The notes under the pieces: model-generated
Seen by the model: only the letters and a program-made list of their open reading frames with translations
Database searches by the model: none
Told to the model about the DNA's origin: nothing
Shown here: positions 25,810 through 38,832 of the stretch, one piece after another
Layout of the letters: each line of letters opens with the position of its first letter
Position numbering within the stretch: position 1 is the first letter of the stretch
NCBI RefSeq assembly: GCF_900095885.1
Contig: NZ_LT615367.1
Span: forward strand, 4,092,001 to 4,156,000
Reading direction: 5' to 3'
Length of the DNA stretch: 64,000 nt
Source of the DNA: Dickeya aquatica
Lineage (GTDB): Bacteria; Pseudomonadota; Gammaproteobacteria; Enterobacterales; Enterobacteriaceae
Program-made: the position numbers and the translations under genes

Positions 25810-28368
25810 GTGAAGTTCGTAAAGTACTTATTCATCTTTGCAGTAAGTTGCATTCTGTTGGGAGCCGCTTCGCTCTTTGGCCTTTATCGCTATATTGAGC
25901 CACAGTTACCTGATGTCGCCACGCTCAAGGATGTGCGCCTGCAAACACCTATGCAGGTTTACAGCGCAGACGGTGAATTAATCGCCCAGTTTGGCGAAAA
26001 ACGGCGCATTCCGCTGAAGCTGGATCAAATCCCCCCTACGCTGGTGAATGCCTTCATCGCCACCGAAGACAGCCGTTTCTTCGAACATCACGGCATTGAC
26101 CCGCAAGGGATTGTGCGTGCGGCAGTGATTGCGCTGACATCCGGCCACGCCTCTCAGGGGGCCAGCACCATTACCCAGCAGTTGGCGCGTAATTTCTTCC
26201 TGAGCCCGGAACGCACTTTACTGAGAAAAATCAAAGAAGTGTTTCTGGCCATTCGTATTGAGCAAACGCTGACGAAAGAAGAAATTCTCGAACTGTATCT
26301 GAACAAAATCTATTTGGGCTACCGCGCGTATGGCGTCGGTGCGGCAGCGCAGGTCTATTTTGGCAAACCGGTGGAGCAGCTCTCACTGGCACAGATGGCG
26401 ATGATCGCCGGGCTACCCAAAGCACCGTCCACCTTTAACCCGCTCTATTCCTACGACAGGGCGGTGTCACGGCGCAATGTGGTGCTCTCACGTATGCTTG
26501 ATGAGAACTACATTACCCAGACGCAATACGATCAGGCGCGCAGTGAAAAACTGGTCGCCGATTACCATGCGCCGGAAATGGGGTTTTCTGCGCCATACAT
26601 GGCAGAAATGGTGCGCCAGGAAATGTTCAAGCGCTATGGTGAAGATGCGTATAACGACGGTTATAAAGTGTACACCACCATTACGCGCAAGCTGCAACTC
26701 GCCGCCGAAGATGCGGTGCACAATAATGTGCTCGCCTATGATATGCGCCACGGCTACCGCGGTGCGGATCAGGTGCTGTGGAAAGTCGGTACGCCTGCCT
26801 GGACGCAGGATAAGATTGTCGAGGCGCTGAAAAAACTGCCGGTTTACGGCCCGCTCTTCCCGGCAGTCGTGACTGATGCCAGTGCCGATAAAGCCCATGC
26901 CATGATGGCAAGTGGCGAGAAAATCGAACTGCCACTGGCAGGCGTTCGCTGGGCTCGCCCCTATCGCTCTGACGACCAGCAGGGGCCGACGCCCAAGCGG
27001 GTAACGGAAGTGCTCGAGGCCGGTCAGCAAATCTGGATACGTAAAGTCGATAACGACTGGTGGCTGGCGCAGGTGCCGGATGTCAATTCTGCTCTGGTTT
27101 CGCTCAATCCTAAAGATGGTGCCATTCTGGCACTGGTAGGCGGCTTTGATTTTAACCAGAGCAAATTTAACCGCGCGACGCAGGCATTACGGCAGGTCGG
27201 TTCAAACATCAAGCCATTCCTGTATACCGCAGCGATGGACAAAGGCCTGACGCTGGCAACCATCCTCAATGACGCACCGATCACCCGCTGGGACCCCGGT
27301 GCCGGTTCCGACTGGAGCCCGAAAAACTCGCCTGCCGTCTATGATGGCCCGATTCGCCTGCGTCAGGGGCTGGGGCAATCGAAAAACGTGGTGATGGTGC
27401 GCGCAATGCGGGCAATGGGGGTCGATTATGCGGCCAGCTATCTGGAACGCTTTGGCTTCCCGGAGCAAAACATCGTGCATACCGAATCACTGGCCCTGGG
27501 TGCCGCCTCCTTCACACCACTGCAAGTGGTGCGCGGTTATGCGGTGATGGCAAACGGTGGTTATCTGGTTGACCCGTATTTCATCACCAAAATTGATAAC
27601 GCCGCAGGCAATACGCTGTTTAGCGCCACACCAAAAGTGGTGTGTGATACCTGTAATCTGCCGGTGATTTACGGCGATACCCAGCGTTCCGCCGTGTTAT
27701 CTGATGACAGCATGGAGAATGTGGCTACCTCAGCAGAGAGCCGCGCCGCCACCGAGCCTCAGCCCGATGCCATTACACCGGCAGAAGTCGCTCGTCAGGC
27801 CGCGGCACAGCCTTATGCGCCACACGTCATCAGCACACCACTGGCGTTTTTGATAAAAGATGCGCTCAACAGCAACGTGTTTGGTGAACCGGGGTGGATG
27901 GGCACGGGCTGGCGTGCCGGTAAAGTGCTGCAACGTCACGATATTGGCGGCAAAACCGGTACGACCAATAACTCGAAAGATGCCTGGTTTTCCGGCTATG
28001 GCCCAAATATTGTGGCCTCAGTCTGGATTGGTTTCGATGACCATCGGCGCGATCTTGGTAAAGCATCCGCTTCCGGTGTCATTCGCGATCAGGCCTCCGG
28101 TTACGAAGGGGGGGCAAAAACCGCTGAACCGGCCTGGGATGACTTCATGAAAATCGCCCTCGCTGGCGTGACTGAACAAAAAACGCCGCCACCGCCGGGT
28201 ATTGTCACTGTGACGATTGATCGCAGCAGTGGCAAATTGTCAGATGGCGGGGGTAATAGCCGTCAGGAATTCTTCATTGAAGGCACTCAGCCAACCGAGC
28301 GTGCGGTGCATGATGCCGGTACCACGTTGTTCAACAGCAGCAGTGGGCAGGCAGAAGAACTGTTTTGA
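25810..28368 (+). CDS. mrcA: Penicillin-binding protein 1A
   Basis: An 852-residue class A bifunctional peptidoglycan synthase. It has a membrane anchor (about 7-27), a glycosyltransferase domain with the catalytic Glu in ATEDSRFFEHHG and QGASTITQQLARN, an OB-like ODD insert, and a transpeptidase domain with SNIKPF (active-site Ser and Lys) and KTGTTN. The GTG at 25810 is chosen because VKFVKYLFIFAV aligns with the E. coli PBP1a N-terminus, which also uses GTG. A segment near residues 635-660 (rich in Ala, Glu and Pro) looks like a variable linker. Confidence 0.96.
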   Translation: MKFVKYLFIFAVSCILLGAASLFGLYRYIEPQLPDVATLKDVRLQTPMQVYSADGELIAQFGEKRRIPLKLDQIPPTLVNAFIATEDSRFFEHHGIDPQGIVRAAVIALTSGHASQGASTITQQLARNFFLSPERTLLRKIKEVFLAIRIEQTLTKEEILELYLNKIYLGYRAYGVGAAAQVYFGKPVEQLSLAQMAMIAGLPKAPSTFNPLYSYDRAVSRRNVVLSRMLDENYITQTQYDQARSEKLVADYHAPEMGFSAPYMAEMVRQEMFKRYGEDAYNDGYKVYTTITRKLQLAAEDAVHNNVLAYDMRHGYRGADQVLWKVGTPAWTQDKIVEALKKLPVYGPLFPAVVTDASADKAHAMMASGEKIELPLAGVRWARPYRSDDQQGPTPKRVTEVLEAGQQIWIRKVDNDWWLAQVPDVNSALVSLNPKDGAILALVGGFDFNQSKFNRATQALRQVGSNIKPFLYTAAMDKGLTLATILNDAPITRWDPGAGSDWSPKNSPAVYDGPIRLRQGLGQSKNVVMVRAMRAMGVDYAASYLERFGFPEQNIVHTESLALGAASFTPLQVVRGYAVMANGGYLVDPYFITKIDNAAGNTLFSATPKVVCDTCNLPVIYGDTQRSAVLSDDSMENVATSAESRAATEPQPDAITPAEVARQAAAQPYAPHVISTPLAFLIKDALNSNVFGEPGWMGTGWRAGKVLQRHDIGGKTGTTNNSKDAWFSGYGPNIVASVWIGFDDHRRDLGKASASGVIRDQASGYEGGAKTAEPAWDDFMKIALAGVTEQKTPPPPGIVTVTIDRSSGKLSDGGGNSRQEFFIEGTQPTERAVHDAGTTLFNSSSGQAEELF

Positions 28369-28451
28369 TAACCGCGTTCGGGAACACAGCGTGACCAATA
28401 CCCTCCGAACCGGCATAATAACCGGCCCCCATCAGGGCCGGAATGACAAGC

Positions 28452-28478
28452 AAAAAGGCGCGTTCATCGCGCCTTTTT
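28452..28478. terminator. Bidirectional terminator between mrcA and nudE
   Basis: AAAAAGGCGCG (28452-28462) pairs with CGCGCCTTTTT (28468-28478) around TTCAT, with A-run and T-run on the two sides, suitable for both converging genes. Confidence 0.92.
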
Positions 28479-28513
28479 TACATCCAGCCCAGCCGGTACT
28501 GTTGCCACCCTGA

Positions 28514-29074
28514 TTACAGGCGTGATTGTTCTGCCAGCCAGCGTTGCAGCAAAAACAGTGCACTGACATTACGCGCCTCACGAAAATCAGGCTCGTTTAA
28601 CAGCCGCATCATCTCGGCCAGCGGCCAGCGCACCAACTGTAGTGGTTCTGGCTCATCGCCTTGCAGGCGCTGTGGATAAAGCCCGTTTGCCACCACCACG
28701 TTCATGCTGCTGGAAAAATAGGAAGGTGCCATGGTCAGGGTAGAGAGCAGTTCAAAGCGTTGTGCACCAAAACCAGCCTCTTCCATCAGTTCTCTGTTGG
28801 CCGCATCAAACACGCCTTCACCGGGGTCGATAAGCCCTTTCGGAAAGCCCAGCTCGTATTGCTCAATCCCCACTGCATATTCACGAACCAGTAGCAACTC
28901 CTCACCCAGCACCGGAACTATCATTACCGCATGACGGCCTGATGGGCGCATCCGCTCGTAGACTCGGCGCTCGCCATTGCTAAACTCCAGATCCACCGAC
29001 TCCACATTAAACAGGCGTGATCGCGCAACAGTCTCAACCTTGAGAATTTTGGGTTTTTGCAGGTTATTATTCAT
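28514..29074 (-). CDS. nudE: ADP compounds hydrolase NudE
   Basis: A 186-residue Nudix hydrolase acting on Ap3A, ADP-ribose and NADH-type ADP compounds in E. coli. The Nudix box GLIDPGEGVFDAANREL followed by MEEAGF (from about residue 80) has the full G-x5-E-x7-RE-x2-EE-x-G spacing. It is divergent from igaA, as in other enterobacteria. Confidence 0.95.
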   Translation of the reverse strand: MNNNLQKPKILKVETVARSRLFNVESVDLEFSNGERRVYERMRPSGRHAVMIVPVLGEELLLVREYAVGIEQYELGFPKGLIDPGEGVFDAANRELMEEAGFGAQRFELLSTLTMAPSYFSSSMNVVVANGLYPQRLQGDEPEPLQLVRWPLAEMMRLLNEPDFREARNVSALFLLQRWLAEQSRL

Positions 29075-29480
29075 CGTGGCCTCTGTAAGGAAACATCTCC
29101 GGGGCTACTGTTCGCACAGAAAAAATCGGGCAGAACCGCTGTTTCCTAAAGACTATTCAGTGAGTCACATTGTGCGTTAACATTAACAGCTGCTGCAACT
29201 TTATCATGGCAAACTCACATCCTGGCAACACATTCAACACATTAATTTTTCTTATGGAAGGAAGAGCCCCAAAACAACATCAGCCGCGATGCATTCATCA
29301 AAAAAATTCAGACTTTCCTCATTTTTGCTTCATGCTTTGCTTGCTACGATGCACAGTTAAACAAGTAATCGCCGGTTAATTCAGCCAGTAACTATCCGTC
29401 ATGGATTAACAAGGTTCGTGTAGTTTTGTTACTATCAAGCAATAACAAAGGGGAACCTTACACTGTTGGCTGGAGATAAT
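29075..29480. other. nudE-igaA divergent intergenic region
   Basis: About 400 bp of AT-rich DNA holding promoters for both genes. I see no open frame with protein character and no clear operator. Confidence 0.5.
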
Positions 29481-31622
29481 ATGAGCACAATACTCATCAT
29501 ATTGGCTGTATTGTTTGCCTGCCTGATGGTGTCAGGGGGGGTCATTGGCTATCTCATGTATCGTCGTCTTTTATTTGCCAAGCGTTTGCCAGTTACACCG
29601 TCAGGGCATCGTCAACTGACGGCGTCAGAGCGTATTGCTATTGAACGTTATCTGGCTATGATTCACCCAGACGGCACAACGACGCCATCACTGCCTGTTC
29701 CTGCATCACGCCTTCCCCGACTGTTACCAGGCAATCGGGTATACCCGATTACCCATAGCATCACCCGTTACGGACTCAGTACCGATGCGCCGAATAAATG
29801 GCGTTATTACATTGATACTCAGGAAGTCCATCTGCCCGCCCGTTGGGAACAATTCATTACGCAGAACAATGAAATCGAGCTTATCAAAACCCGGTCGATG
29901 CCCTTGGTCATTTCATTAAATGGTCATTCGCTCACCGAGTTTATTCATGAGCTAGACGGTGCAACCGGTGGGGATATTCCTGGTGAGCAGGCTTCAATCC
30001 GGCCGGAAGTTCACGAGCATACTGAACTGGTCGCCATCCGAAAGGAAACACCGGAAGAACACGCCGTACATCGTTCACGCGGCCTGCGTGAAGCAGCGGT
30101 ATTAAGTCTGGCGTTTATACTGCTGGTGTTCAGCCTGACCAGCCCGCTTACGGTGCTGTTCTGGCTGGCCGCAGCAGCATGTACGATGGTGGTCTGGGGA
30201 TGCTGGCAACTGCTTCGTCCTGCATCACAAAAAGAACTGCGCGAAGTGCACTGCCTGAACGGCACACCGCAGTGCATGGGCCTGTTCAGCGATACCAGCA
30301 ACAACCCGATTAACAACGTCTCGCTGGGTAACATTGATCTGATTTATCCGCCACACTGGCAACCCTATATCGGCTACGATCTCGGTACCAAAACCGATGT
30401 AGACATCTACCTGAATCGTCAGGTAGTCCGTCAGGGCAAGTACCTGTCATTACATAACGAAGTCAAATTTTTCCCGCTGCAACACTGGGGTAAAAACGCC
30501 GTTCTGGCGACCGGGGCGCTGGTCAGTCTGGTGTTATTGCTCACGTCAGTACCACTCGATTTACCGCTGAAGCTCAGTCTGGCCTGGGTGCAAGGGGCTG
30601 AAAACATCAAAGTTACGCAGGTTGAAGAGCTCGAGCATATGGCTCTGCACGTCGGCGACAAACTCCAGGTTCGCGGCTCCGGTATGTGCTACGTGCCACC
30701 TGCGCCCGCTCACTCGGTCAACAAATCTGCCTTTGCACCTTTTGACTGCGCGGGTATTTACTGGAACAAAGCGGCTCCGTTGCCGTTGCCCGAATCAGAC
30801 GTTATCGATAAGACCGCCGCACTGCAAAAAACCGTTCAGGAGCAGTTACACCCGGCCGAAAGCGATAATCAGGTCAGCGCCCAGTTAGCTGATGCAATTC
30901 AGAAATCCGGGATGATCCTGCTAAACAACTTTTCAGACATTGTGCTTAAAACCGATGCGCTGTGTGAAAGAGAGGAAGATTGCACCCGCCTCAAAAATGC
31001 ATTGGCGAATCTGGGGAATGCCAAAAACTGGGATTCACTGGTAAAACGGGCACGCTCTGGCGCACTCAAAGGGATGAATGTGGTGCTGCGCCCGGTCAGC
31101 GCCGAGTCACTCGAATCACTGGTCAAAAACGCCACCGATGATTTCTACAATCGTGAGACAAAAGCCGCTTCCAGTGCGCTGAACAGCCCATCACCGGGCG
31201 GTTTCCTGCTGCACAGTGACGAAGGCCGCCAGTTCGTTAATCACCCGCCGCCCCCCACGCCACTGCGTGATTTCCCACCGCAAGAGCAGTGGCAGGAGTT
31301 ACTGCGGCTCTCCGCCATGTTGTTACACACGCCGTTTGAAGCCAGCGGTGTGATTACTCAGCTCAGTATCGATGCCAACGGCACCCGTCATATTTCACTA
31401 CACAGTGAGCCGGATGCGGTGACAATGTGGCGCTCACTGGGCGTGTGTGTATTGTTGCTGGCATTCAGTGTGATCCTGATACTGAATCTGGTGTTAGTGG
31501 TGGTCAAACGCCGCCGCAGTCAGCAGCGTATCGCCAATATCCAGCAATATTACGCACGCCATCTGGTGCCCGAGGCTCCCGCAACGGGCAACGTCATCTA
31601 CGGTAACGTCATCCATTCCTGA
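29481..31622 (+). CDS. igaA: IgaA/UmoB/YrfF, intracellular growth attenuator, Rcs repressor
   Basis: A 713-residue inner-membrane protein that keeps the Rcs envelope-stress phosphorelay off; essential in Salmonella and E. coli unless Rcs is lost. It shows an N-terminal membrane helix (about 4-26), a pair of helices around 205-250, one near 345-360 and one near the C-terminus (about 650-675). The large periplasmic domain lies between the last two, with cysteines at GTGMC-like and CERED positions. PLQHW, SLGNIDLIYPPHWQPYI and RPVSAESL are conserved with E. coli YrfF. The start at 29481 follows TGGAGATA. Confidence 0.95.
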   Translation: MSTILIILAVLFACLMVSGGVIGYLMYRRLLFAKRLPVTPSGHRQLTASERIAIERYLAMIHPDGTTTPSLPVPASRLPRLLPGNRVYPITHSITRYGLSTDAPNKWRYYIDTQEVHLPARWEQFITQNNEIELIKTRSMPLVISLNGHSLTEFIHELDGATGGDIPGEQASIRPEVHEHTELVAIRKETPEEHAVHRSRGLREAAVLSLAFILLVFSLTSPLTVLFWLAAAACTMVVWGCWQLLRPASQKELREVHCLNGTPQCMGLFSDTSNNPINNVSLGNIDLIYPPHWQPYIGYDLGTKTDVDIYLNRQVVRQGKYLSLHNEVKFFPLQHWGKNAVLATGALVSLVLLLTSVPLDLPLKLSLAWVQGAENIKVTQVEELEHMALHVGDKLQVRGSGMCYVPPAPAHSVNKSAFAPFDCAGIYWNKAAPLPLPESDVIDKTAALQKTVQEQLHPAESDNQVSAQLADAIQKSGMILLNNFSDIVLKTDALCEREEDCTRLKNALANLGNAKNWDSLVKRARSGALKGMNVVLRPVSAESLESLVKNATDDFYNRETKAASSALNSPSPGGFLLHSDEGRQFVNHPPPPTPLRDFPPQEQWQELLRLSAMLLHTPFEASGVITQLSIDANGTRHISLHSEPDAVTMWRSLGVCVLLLAFSVILILNLVLVVVKRRRSQQRIANIQQYYARHLVPEAPATGNVIYGNVIHS

Positions 31623-31771
31623 TACGGTATCCGCGTTGGTCTGTCATCTGCCGCTTTGAGCGCTGATGCTACGCTGGTAACATTTATTATGCTGGTAATA
31701 GCAGCTGCGCTGAGAATATCCACTGCCTGATACCCGGTTTCTCCAGGTCAGGGCATTAGCCTGGAGGACAT

Positions 31772-32476
31772 ATGAACCCCGAACTGAACTGGAATACGAT
31801 TGATACCGTTTTACTGGATATGGATGGTACGTTGCTCGATCTGGCATTTGACAGCTATTTCTGGCTACAACTGGTGCCAGAATCACTCAGCCGTCAGCGC
31901 AACATCAGCCTTGAGCAGGCCCACGCCCTCATTCATACGGAATACCACGCCGTTCGTCATACCCTTAACTGGTATTGTTTTGATTACTGGAGTGAGCGGC
32001 TGGGGCTGGATATTTATCAAATGACCAGTGATATCGGGCATCGGGCGCGTTTACGTGACGACACGGCCCCATTTTTGCGGGCACTGCGCGAAAGTGGCCG
32101 TCGCACCATTTTGCTCACCAATGCGCATCCACACAGTCTGGCGGTGAAAGTTGCTCATACTGGCCTTGATAAGCACCTTGATTTACTGCTTTCCACCCAT
32201 ACTTATGGGTATCCCAAAGAGGACAGGCGGTTGTGGCTGGCAGTACAGGCACAGACCGGCTTTGACCCGGAACGAACGCTGTTTGTGGATGACAGCGAGC
32301 CGATTCTGGATGCAGCGAGAGCCTTTGGCATTCGTTATTGCCTGGGGGTGCGCAACCCGGATTCGACCCGCAGTGAACAAACCGTTTTTCGCCAGCATCC
32401 GTCAATGAGTGATTATCTGGCACTGCTGCCGGGCATCGCTCAGTCAACATTCACGACCCCTCAGGAGTGCTCATGA
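31772..32476 (+). CDS. yrfG: GMP/IMP nucleotidase YrfG (HAD family)
   Basis: A 234-residue HAD-superfamily nucleotidase; E. coli YrfG acts on GMP and IMP. DMDGTLLDL (about 16-24) is motif I, LLTNAHP motif II and FVDDSEPILDAARAFG motif IV. GGAGGA lies just before the ATG. Its TGA overlaps the hslR start (ATGA), so the two are coupled. Confidence 0.93.
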   Translation: MNPELNWNTIDTVLLDMDGTLLDLAFDSYFWLQLVPESLSRQRNISLEQAHALIHTEYHAVRHTLNWYCFDYWSERLGLDIYQMTSDIGHRARLRDDTAPFLRALRESGRRTILLTNAHPHSLAVKVAHTGLDKHLDLLLSTHTYGYPKEDRRLWLAVQAQTGFDPERTLFVDDSEPILDAARAFGIRYCLGVRNPDSTRSEQTVFRQHPSMSDYLALLPGIAQSTFTTPQECS

Positions 32477-32892
32477 GTAAAGGCAAGGCGCATGAGCCTG
32501 ACGATGACAACAGCGTCCGGCTGGATAAGTGGCTGTGGGCCGCGCGGTTTTACAAAACCCGCGCGCTGGCACGGGAGATGATCGACGGCGGCAAAGTGCA
32601 TTACAACGGCCAGCGCAGCAAACCCGGAAAACTGGTAGAGCTGGGGGCAGAAATCACCCTGCGTCAGGGCAATGATGAACGCACGGTCAGGGTTCATCTG
32701 CTCAGTACACAACGTCGTCAGGCGGCCCAGGCACAAACGTTGTATGAAGAAACACCACAAAGCATTGAAAAACGCGAAAAGCTGGCCATCGCCAGAAAAA
32801 TGAATGCGTTATCCATGCCGCACCCGGACAGGCGGCCGGATAAAAAAGAGCGCCGGGATTTAATCAAATTCAAATACAGTGACGTGGAATAA
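32473..32892 (+). CDS. hslR: Heat-shock protein 15, ribosome-associated S4 protein
   Basis: A 139-residue RNA-binding protein with an S4 domain at about 15-75 ([23 protein letters not shown]). It rescues 50S subunits that carry nascent-chain tRNA after heat shock. The basic C-terminus is typical. The start at 32473 overlaps the yrfG stop; the two codons upstream in frame are not needed. Confidence 0.95.
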   Translation: MSKGKAHEPDDDNSVRLDKWLWAARFYKTRALAREMIDGGKVHYNGQRSKPGKLVELGAEITLRQGNDERTVRVHLLSTQRRQAAQAQTLYEETPQSIEKREKLAIARKMNALSMPHPDRRPDKKERRDLIKFKYSDVE

Positions 32893-32917
32893 GCCACTGT
32901 CACCACGAGAGAGCATT

Positions 32918-33790
32918 ATGGCCAATCACGACCAATTACATCGTTATCTGTTTGAAAACCATGCCGTTCGCGGTGAACTGGTAACAGTAAGCGACACATT
33001 CCAGCAGATGCTGGCCAACCATGATTACCCACAGCCAGTGAAAAACGTGCTCGGTGAAATGCTGGTTGCCACCAGTTTGCTGACCGCTACGCTGAAATTC
33101 AGCGGCGACATCACCGTGCAGCTACAAGGCGACGGCCCGCTGAAGCTTGCCGTCATCAACGGCAACCACCAGCAGCAGATGCGCGGTGTAGCCCGCTTGC
33201 AAGGCGAGATAGCCGCCGACAGTTCGCTGCACGACATGATCGGCAATGGCTATCTGGTCATCACCATTACCCCAACCGAAGGCGAGCGTTATCAGGGCGT
33301 GGTCGGTCTGGAAGGTGATAATGTGGCAAGCTGTCTGGAAAACTATTTCCAGCAATCTGAACAGTTACCCACTCGCCTGTTTATTCGTACCGGTGAGCAC
33401 GACGGCCGCGCTTGTGCCGCTGGCATGTTGTTGCAAGTGCTGCCAGCCCAGCAAGGCAACCGGGATGACTTTGACCACCTCACGCAGTTGACCGCCACGG
33501 TAAAAAGCGACGAGCTATTTGGCCTTAGCGCTAATGATGTGCTCTACCGCTTGTATCATCAGGAAAACGTCACGCTGTATGAGCCGCAGCCGGTGGCATT
33601 TCGTTGCCATTGTTCCAGGGCACGCTGTGCTGATGCTTTGATGACGCTACAGCCAGAAGAAGTCAGCGATATGCTGGCACAAGATGGGCAGATAGACATG
33701 CATTGCGACTATTGCGGCAGCCACTATCTGTTCAACGCGCAGGATATTGCCGATATTCGCCAGTCGGCCCCCTCCGCCACACTGCACTGA
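32918..33790 (+). CDS. hslO: Redox-regulated chaperone Hsp33
   Basis: A 290-residue holdase chaperone switched on by oxidative unfolding. The C-terminal zinc site has the four expected cysteines, CHCSRARC (CxC) and CDYC (CxxC), about 30 residues apart. The N-terminal core has [14 protein letters not shown] and ANGN-like substrate strands. It follows hslR by 25 bases in the yrfG-hslR-hslO run, and a hairpin terminator follows. Confidence 0.96.
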   Translation: MANHDQLHRYLFENHAVRGELVTVSDTFQQMLANHDYPQPVKNVLGEMLVATSLLTATLKFSGDITVQLQGDGPLKLAVINGNHQQQMRGVARLQGEIAADSSLHDMIGNGYLVITITPTEGERYQGVVGLEGDNVASCLENYFQQSEQLPTRLFIRTGEHDGRACAAGMLLQVLPAQQGNRDDFDHLTQLTATVKSDELFGLSANDVLYRLYHQENVTLYEPQPVAFRCHCSRARCADALMTLQPEEVSDMLAQDGQIDMHCDYCGSHYLFNAQDIADIRQSAPSATLH

Positions 33791-33814
33791 TTCTCCCCGG
33801 TCATCTTTGTTCTG

Positions 33815-33839
33815 ACAACGGCCCATTGCGGGCCGTTGT
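33815..33839 (+). terminator. Terminator after hslO
   Basis: ACAACGGCCC (33815-33824) pairs with GGGCCGTTGT (33830-33839), 10 bp with a 5-nt loop. The following T stretch is short. Confidence 0.65.
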
Positions 33840-34086
33840 GTTATGCGCGCGGCCATGACGACCCTACAATTACGCTCAACAACGCACGCCAGCCTCTGGT
33901 GTTCCTCCAGCGGATTACCATCAGAATCCCCCCAAAAAATCACCCTTTGGTTACTTTTTATTCACATGTATAAGCAAAGTTATTAATGAATTTATTTAAT
34001 TTTTTGATTGTTATCGCGGCTAAAATAAGCTCACCTCCTACACTTGTTAACAGTAAGTGCCACAATAACAACCAAGGAGTAGCAAC

Positions 34087-35706
34087 ATGCAGATGAACGA
34101 CATTCAGCCACAAGCACTGACGGCTTATGGCATCAATGATGTCCGCGAAATTGTCTACAACCCGAGCTACGATTTACTTTTTACTGAAGAAACATCCCCT
34201 ACCCTACAAGGCTATGAACGCGGTATCGAAACCCAATTGGGTGCTATTGCCGTAGATACCGGCATTTTTACCGGCCGTTCCCCAAAAGATAAATACATTG
34301 TGCGTGATGATGTTACCCGCGACACGGTGTGGTGGTCTGATCAAGGCAAAGGCAAAAATGATAACCACCCGCTCAGTCAGGAAACCTGGCAGCATCTCAA
34401 ACAACGGGTCACTCAGCAGTTGTCTGGCAAACGCCTGTTTGTGGTGGATGCTTTCTGTGGTGCCAATGCCGATACCCGCCTGAAGGTGCGCTTCATCACC
34501 GAGGTGGCCTGGCAGGCGCATTTCGTGAAAAACATGTTTATCCGCCCGACGCAAGAAGAGCTGCAAGGCTTTGAGCCGGACTTCATCGTGATGAACGGCG
34601 CTAAATGCACCAACCCACAGTGGCAGGAACAGGGCCTGAACTCGGAAAACTTCGTGGCGTTCAACCTGACCGAGCGGATTCAGCTAATCGGCGGCACCTG
34701 GTATGGCGGCGAGATGAAAAAAGGGTTGTTCTCCATCATGAACTACCTGCTGCCGCTCAAGGGAATCGCCTCGATGCACTGCTCGGCGAATGTCGGTGAG
34801 AAAGGCGATGTGGCGGTGTTCTTCGGCCTGTCCGGCACCGGCAAAACCACCCTGTCCACCGATCCGAAACGCCAGTTGATTGGCGATGACGAGCACGGCT
34901 GGGATGATGACGGCGTGTTTAACTTCGAAGGCGGTTGCTATGCCAAGACCATCAACCTGTCTGCCGAAGCCGAACCCGATATTTATCATGCGATTCGCCG
35001 CGATGCGCTGCTGGAGAATGTGACGGTACGCGCTGATGGCAGCGTTGATTTTAACGACGGCTCGAAAACGGAAAACACCCGTGTTTCCTATCCGATTTAT
35101 CACATCGAGAACATCGTTAAGCCGGTTTCCAAAGCCGGGCATGCCACCAAGGTCATCTTCCTCACGGCTGATGCATTCGGGGTGCTGCCACCGGTGTCTC
35201 GCCTGACGGCTGACCAGACGCAATACCACTTCTTGTCTGGCTTTACCGCCAAACTGGCGGGTACTGAACGCGGTGTCACCGAGCCGACACCCACTTTCTC
35301 CGCCTGCTTTGGCGCGGCGTTTCTGACGCTGCACCCAACGCAGTATGCCGAAGTGCTGGTGAAGCGGATGCAGGCGGCAGGGGCCAAAGCGTATCTGGTC
35401 AATACCGGCTGGAACGGCACCGGCAAGCGCATCTCCATCAAGGACACGCGTGGCATTATTGACGCAATCCTGAATGGCAGCATTGATGATGCCGAAACCC
35501 AGACGTTGCCTATCTTTGATCTGACGATCCCGACCGCGCTGCCTGGCGTGAACCCGGCGATTCTGGATCCGCGCGATACTTACGCCGACCCGGCACAGTG
35601 GGAAGAGAAAGCGCACGATCTGGCGCAGCGCTTTATCACCAACTTTGATAAATACACCGACACGCCAGCAGGTGCCGCGCTGGTCAGCGCCGGGCCGAAA
35701 CGCTAA
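34087..35706 (+). CDS. pckA: Phosphoenolpyruvate carboxykinase (ATP)
   Basis: A 539-residue enzyme converting oxaloacetate and ATP to PEP in gluconeogenesis, the E. coli length. [13 protein letters not shown] binds oxaloacetate, [13 protein letters not shown] (about 247-259) is the kinase P-loop, and [22 protein letters not shown] supplies the metal site and Arg/Lys contacts. AAGGAG precedes the ATG by 7 bases. It converges on envZ, with a strong terminator between. Confidence 0.98.
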   Translation: MQMNDIQPQALTAYGINDVREIVYNPSYDLLFTEETSPTLQGYERGIETQLGAIAVDTGIFTGRSPKDKYIVRDDVTRDTVWWSDQGKGKNDNHPLSQETWQHLKQRVTQQLSGKRLFVVDAFCGANADTRLKVRFITEVAWQAHFVKNMFIRPTQEELQGFEPDFIVMNGAKCTNPQWQEQGLNSENFVAFNLTERIQLIGGTWYGGEMKKGLFSIMNYLLPLKGIASMHCSANVGEKGDVAVFFGLSGTGKTTLSTDPKRQLIGDDEHGWDDDGVFNFEGGCYAKTINLSAEAEPDIYHAIRRDALLENVTVRADGSVDFNDGSKTENTRVSYPIYHIENIVKPVSKAGHATKVIFLTADAFGVLPPVSRLTADQTQYHFLSGFTAKLAGTERGVTEPTPTFSACFGAAFLTLHPTQYAEVLVKRMQAAGAKAYLVNTGWNGTGKRISIKDTRGIIDAILNGSIDDAETQTLPIFDLTIPTALPGVNPAILDPRDTYADPAQWEEKAHDLAQRFITNFDKYTDTPAGAALVSAGPKR

Positions 35707-35754
35707 CGCGCCCCGGCAAGGCCGCTTATTCCCCTTCTTTTCATGCAGGGGAAT

Positions 35755-35789
35755 GCCCAAGGCGCACTCGCTGTGCCTTGGGCTTTTTT
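35755..35789 (+). terminator. Terminator between pckA and envZ
   Basis: GCCCAAGGC (35755-35763) pairs with GCCTTGGGC (35775-35783) and is followed by TTTTTT. Confidence 0.9.
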
Positions 35790-35798
35790 CACTTTCCG

Positions 35799-37939
<2,141 letters not shown>

Positions 37940-38200
37940 CGTGTTCTCCAAAAGACGTGATAACCGCCAGTGCTAATATTGTTAAGAAACCGGCAACAGA
38001 CTGACAGCCGTTTCTGGTATATATTCTAGGCGAAATTGTTACAAACAATATAAAAACACGTTGTAATCAAGCCGTTCGCGTTATATCACCCAGCCAGAGG
38101 CCATCGCACCAGCAGTTTGAAGTATGGCGGGTATAGGCTATGTTATCTCACACTCAACGATTATGACGATTCTACTCTCTTCACATTTCAGTCAACGCGT

Positions 38201-38686
38201 ATGAAAACCGATTTGATAACCCGCGAGGGCTACGAGGCTCTGCATCAGGAACTGAACTACCTGTGGAAAGAACGCCGCCCGGAAATTACTGAAAAAGTCG
38301 CCTGGGCCGCCAGCCTTGGCGATCGCAGTGAGAATGCCGACTATCTCTACAATAAGCGCCTGTTACGCGAAATTGACCGCCGCGTGCGCTATCTGCGTAA
38401 GCGCCTGCAAGTGGTCAGGGTGGTTGATTACTCGCCGCAGCAAGATGGCAAAGTCTTTTTCGGTGCCTGGGTCGAGGTGGAAAATGAGGACGGTGATATT
38501 AAACGGTTTCGCATTGTCGGCCCGGATGAAATTTATGGCCGCAAAGATTACATCTCGATTGATGCGCCTATGGCACGGGCGCTGTTGAAAAAAGCGGTAG
38601 ACGAAGAAGCGGTGGTCCCGACCCCCGCAGGCCCCAGAACCTGGTACATCAACCACATCGATTATCAGCAACCTGCGGGCTGGTGA
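38201..38686 (+). CDS. greB: Transcript cleavage factor GreB
   Basis: A 161-residue factor that enters the RNA-polymerase secondary channel and stimulates cleavage of backtracked RNA. The coiled-coil tip carries the two acidic residues in GDRSENADYLYNKR (about 39-52), and the C-terminal FKBP-like domain follows. The start at 38201 (MKTDLITREGYEAL) is standard; the open frame extends 28 codons upstream without support. Confidence 0.97.
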   Translation: MKTDLITREGYEALHQELNYLWKERRPEITEKVAWAASLGDRSENADYLYNKRLLREIDRRVRYLRKRLQVVRVVDYSPQQDGKVFFGAWVEVENEDGDIKRFRIVGPDEIYGRKDYISIDAPMARALLKKAVDEEAVVPTPAGPRTWYINHIDYQQPAGW

Positions 38687-38701
38687 TGCTGAACTGATAC
38701 A

Positions 38702-38737
38702 AAACGGCAGCACAGGCTGCCGTTTACATTTTTTTAC
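38702..38737 (+). terminator. Intrinsic terminator of greB
   Basis: AAACGGCAGC (38702-38711) pairs with GCTGCCGTTT (38716-38725), 4-nt loop, followed by ACATTTTTTT. Confidence 0.9.
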
Positions 38738-38832
38738 CTTAGCAATTCACCTGCGCGTCACATCACTGAGATTTCAGTGTCATCAAACTATACTATTGCG
38801 CCACGCATAATTTGGTCAGCATAAGAATAGGT

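Noticed and set aside
33840..34086. Search for a KdgR box upstream of pckA
   Set aside because: No TGAAA-N5-TTTCA-like pattern is present.
38755..38795. Possible Pho box upstream of the LTA-synthase-like gene
   Set aside because: GTGTCAT occurs but no second half-repeat at 11-base spacing.
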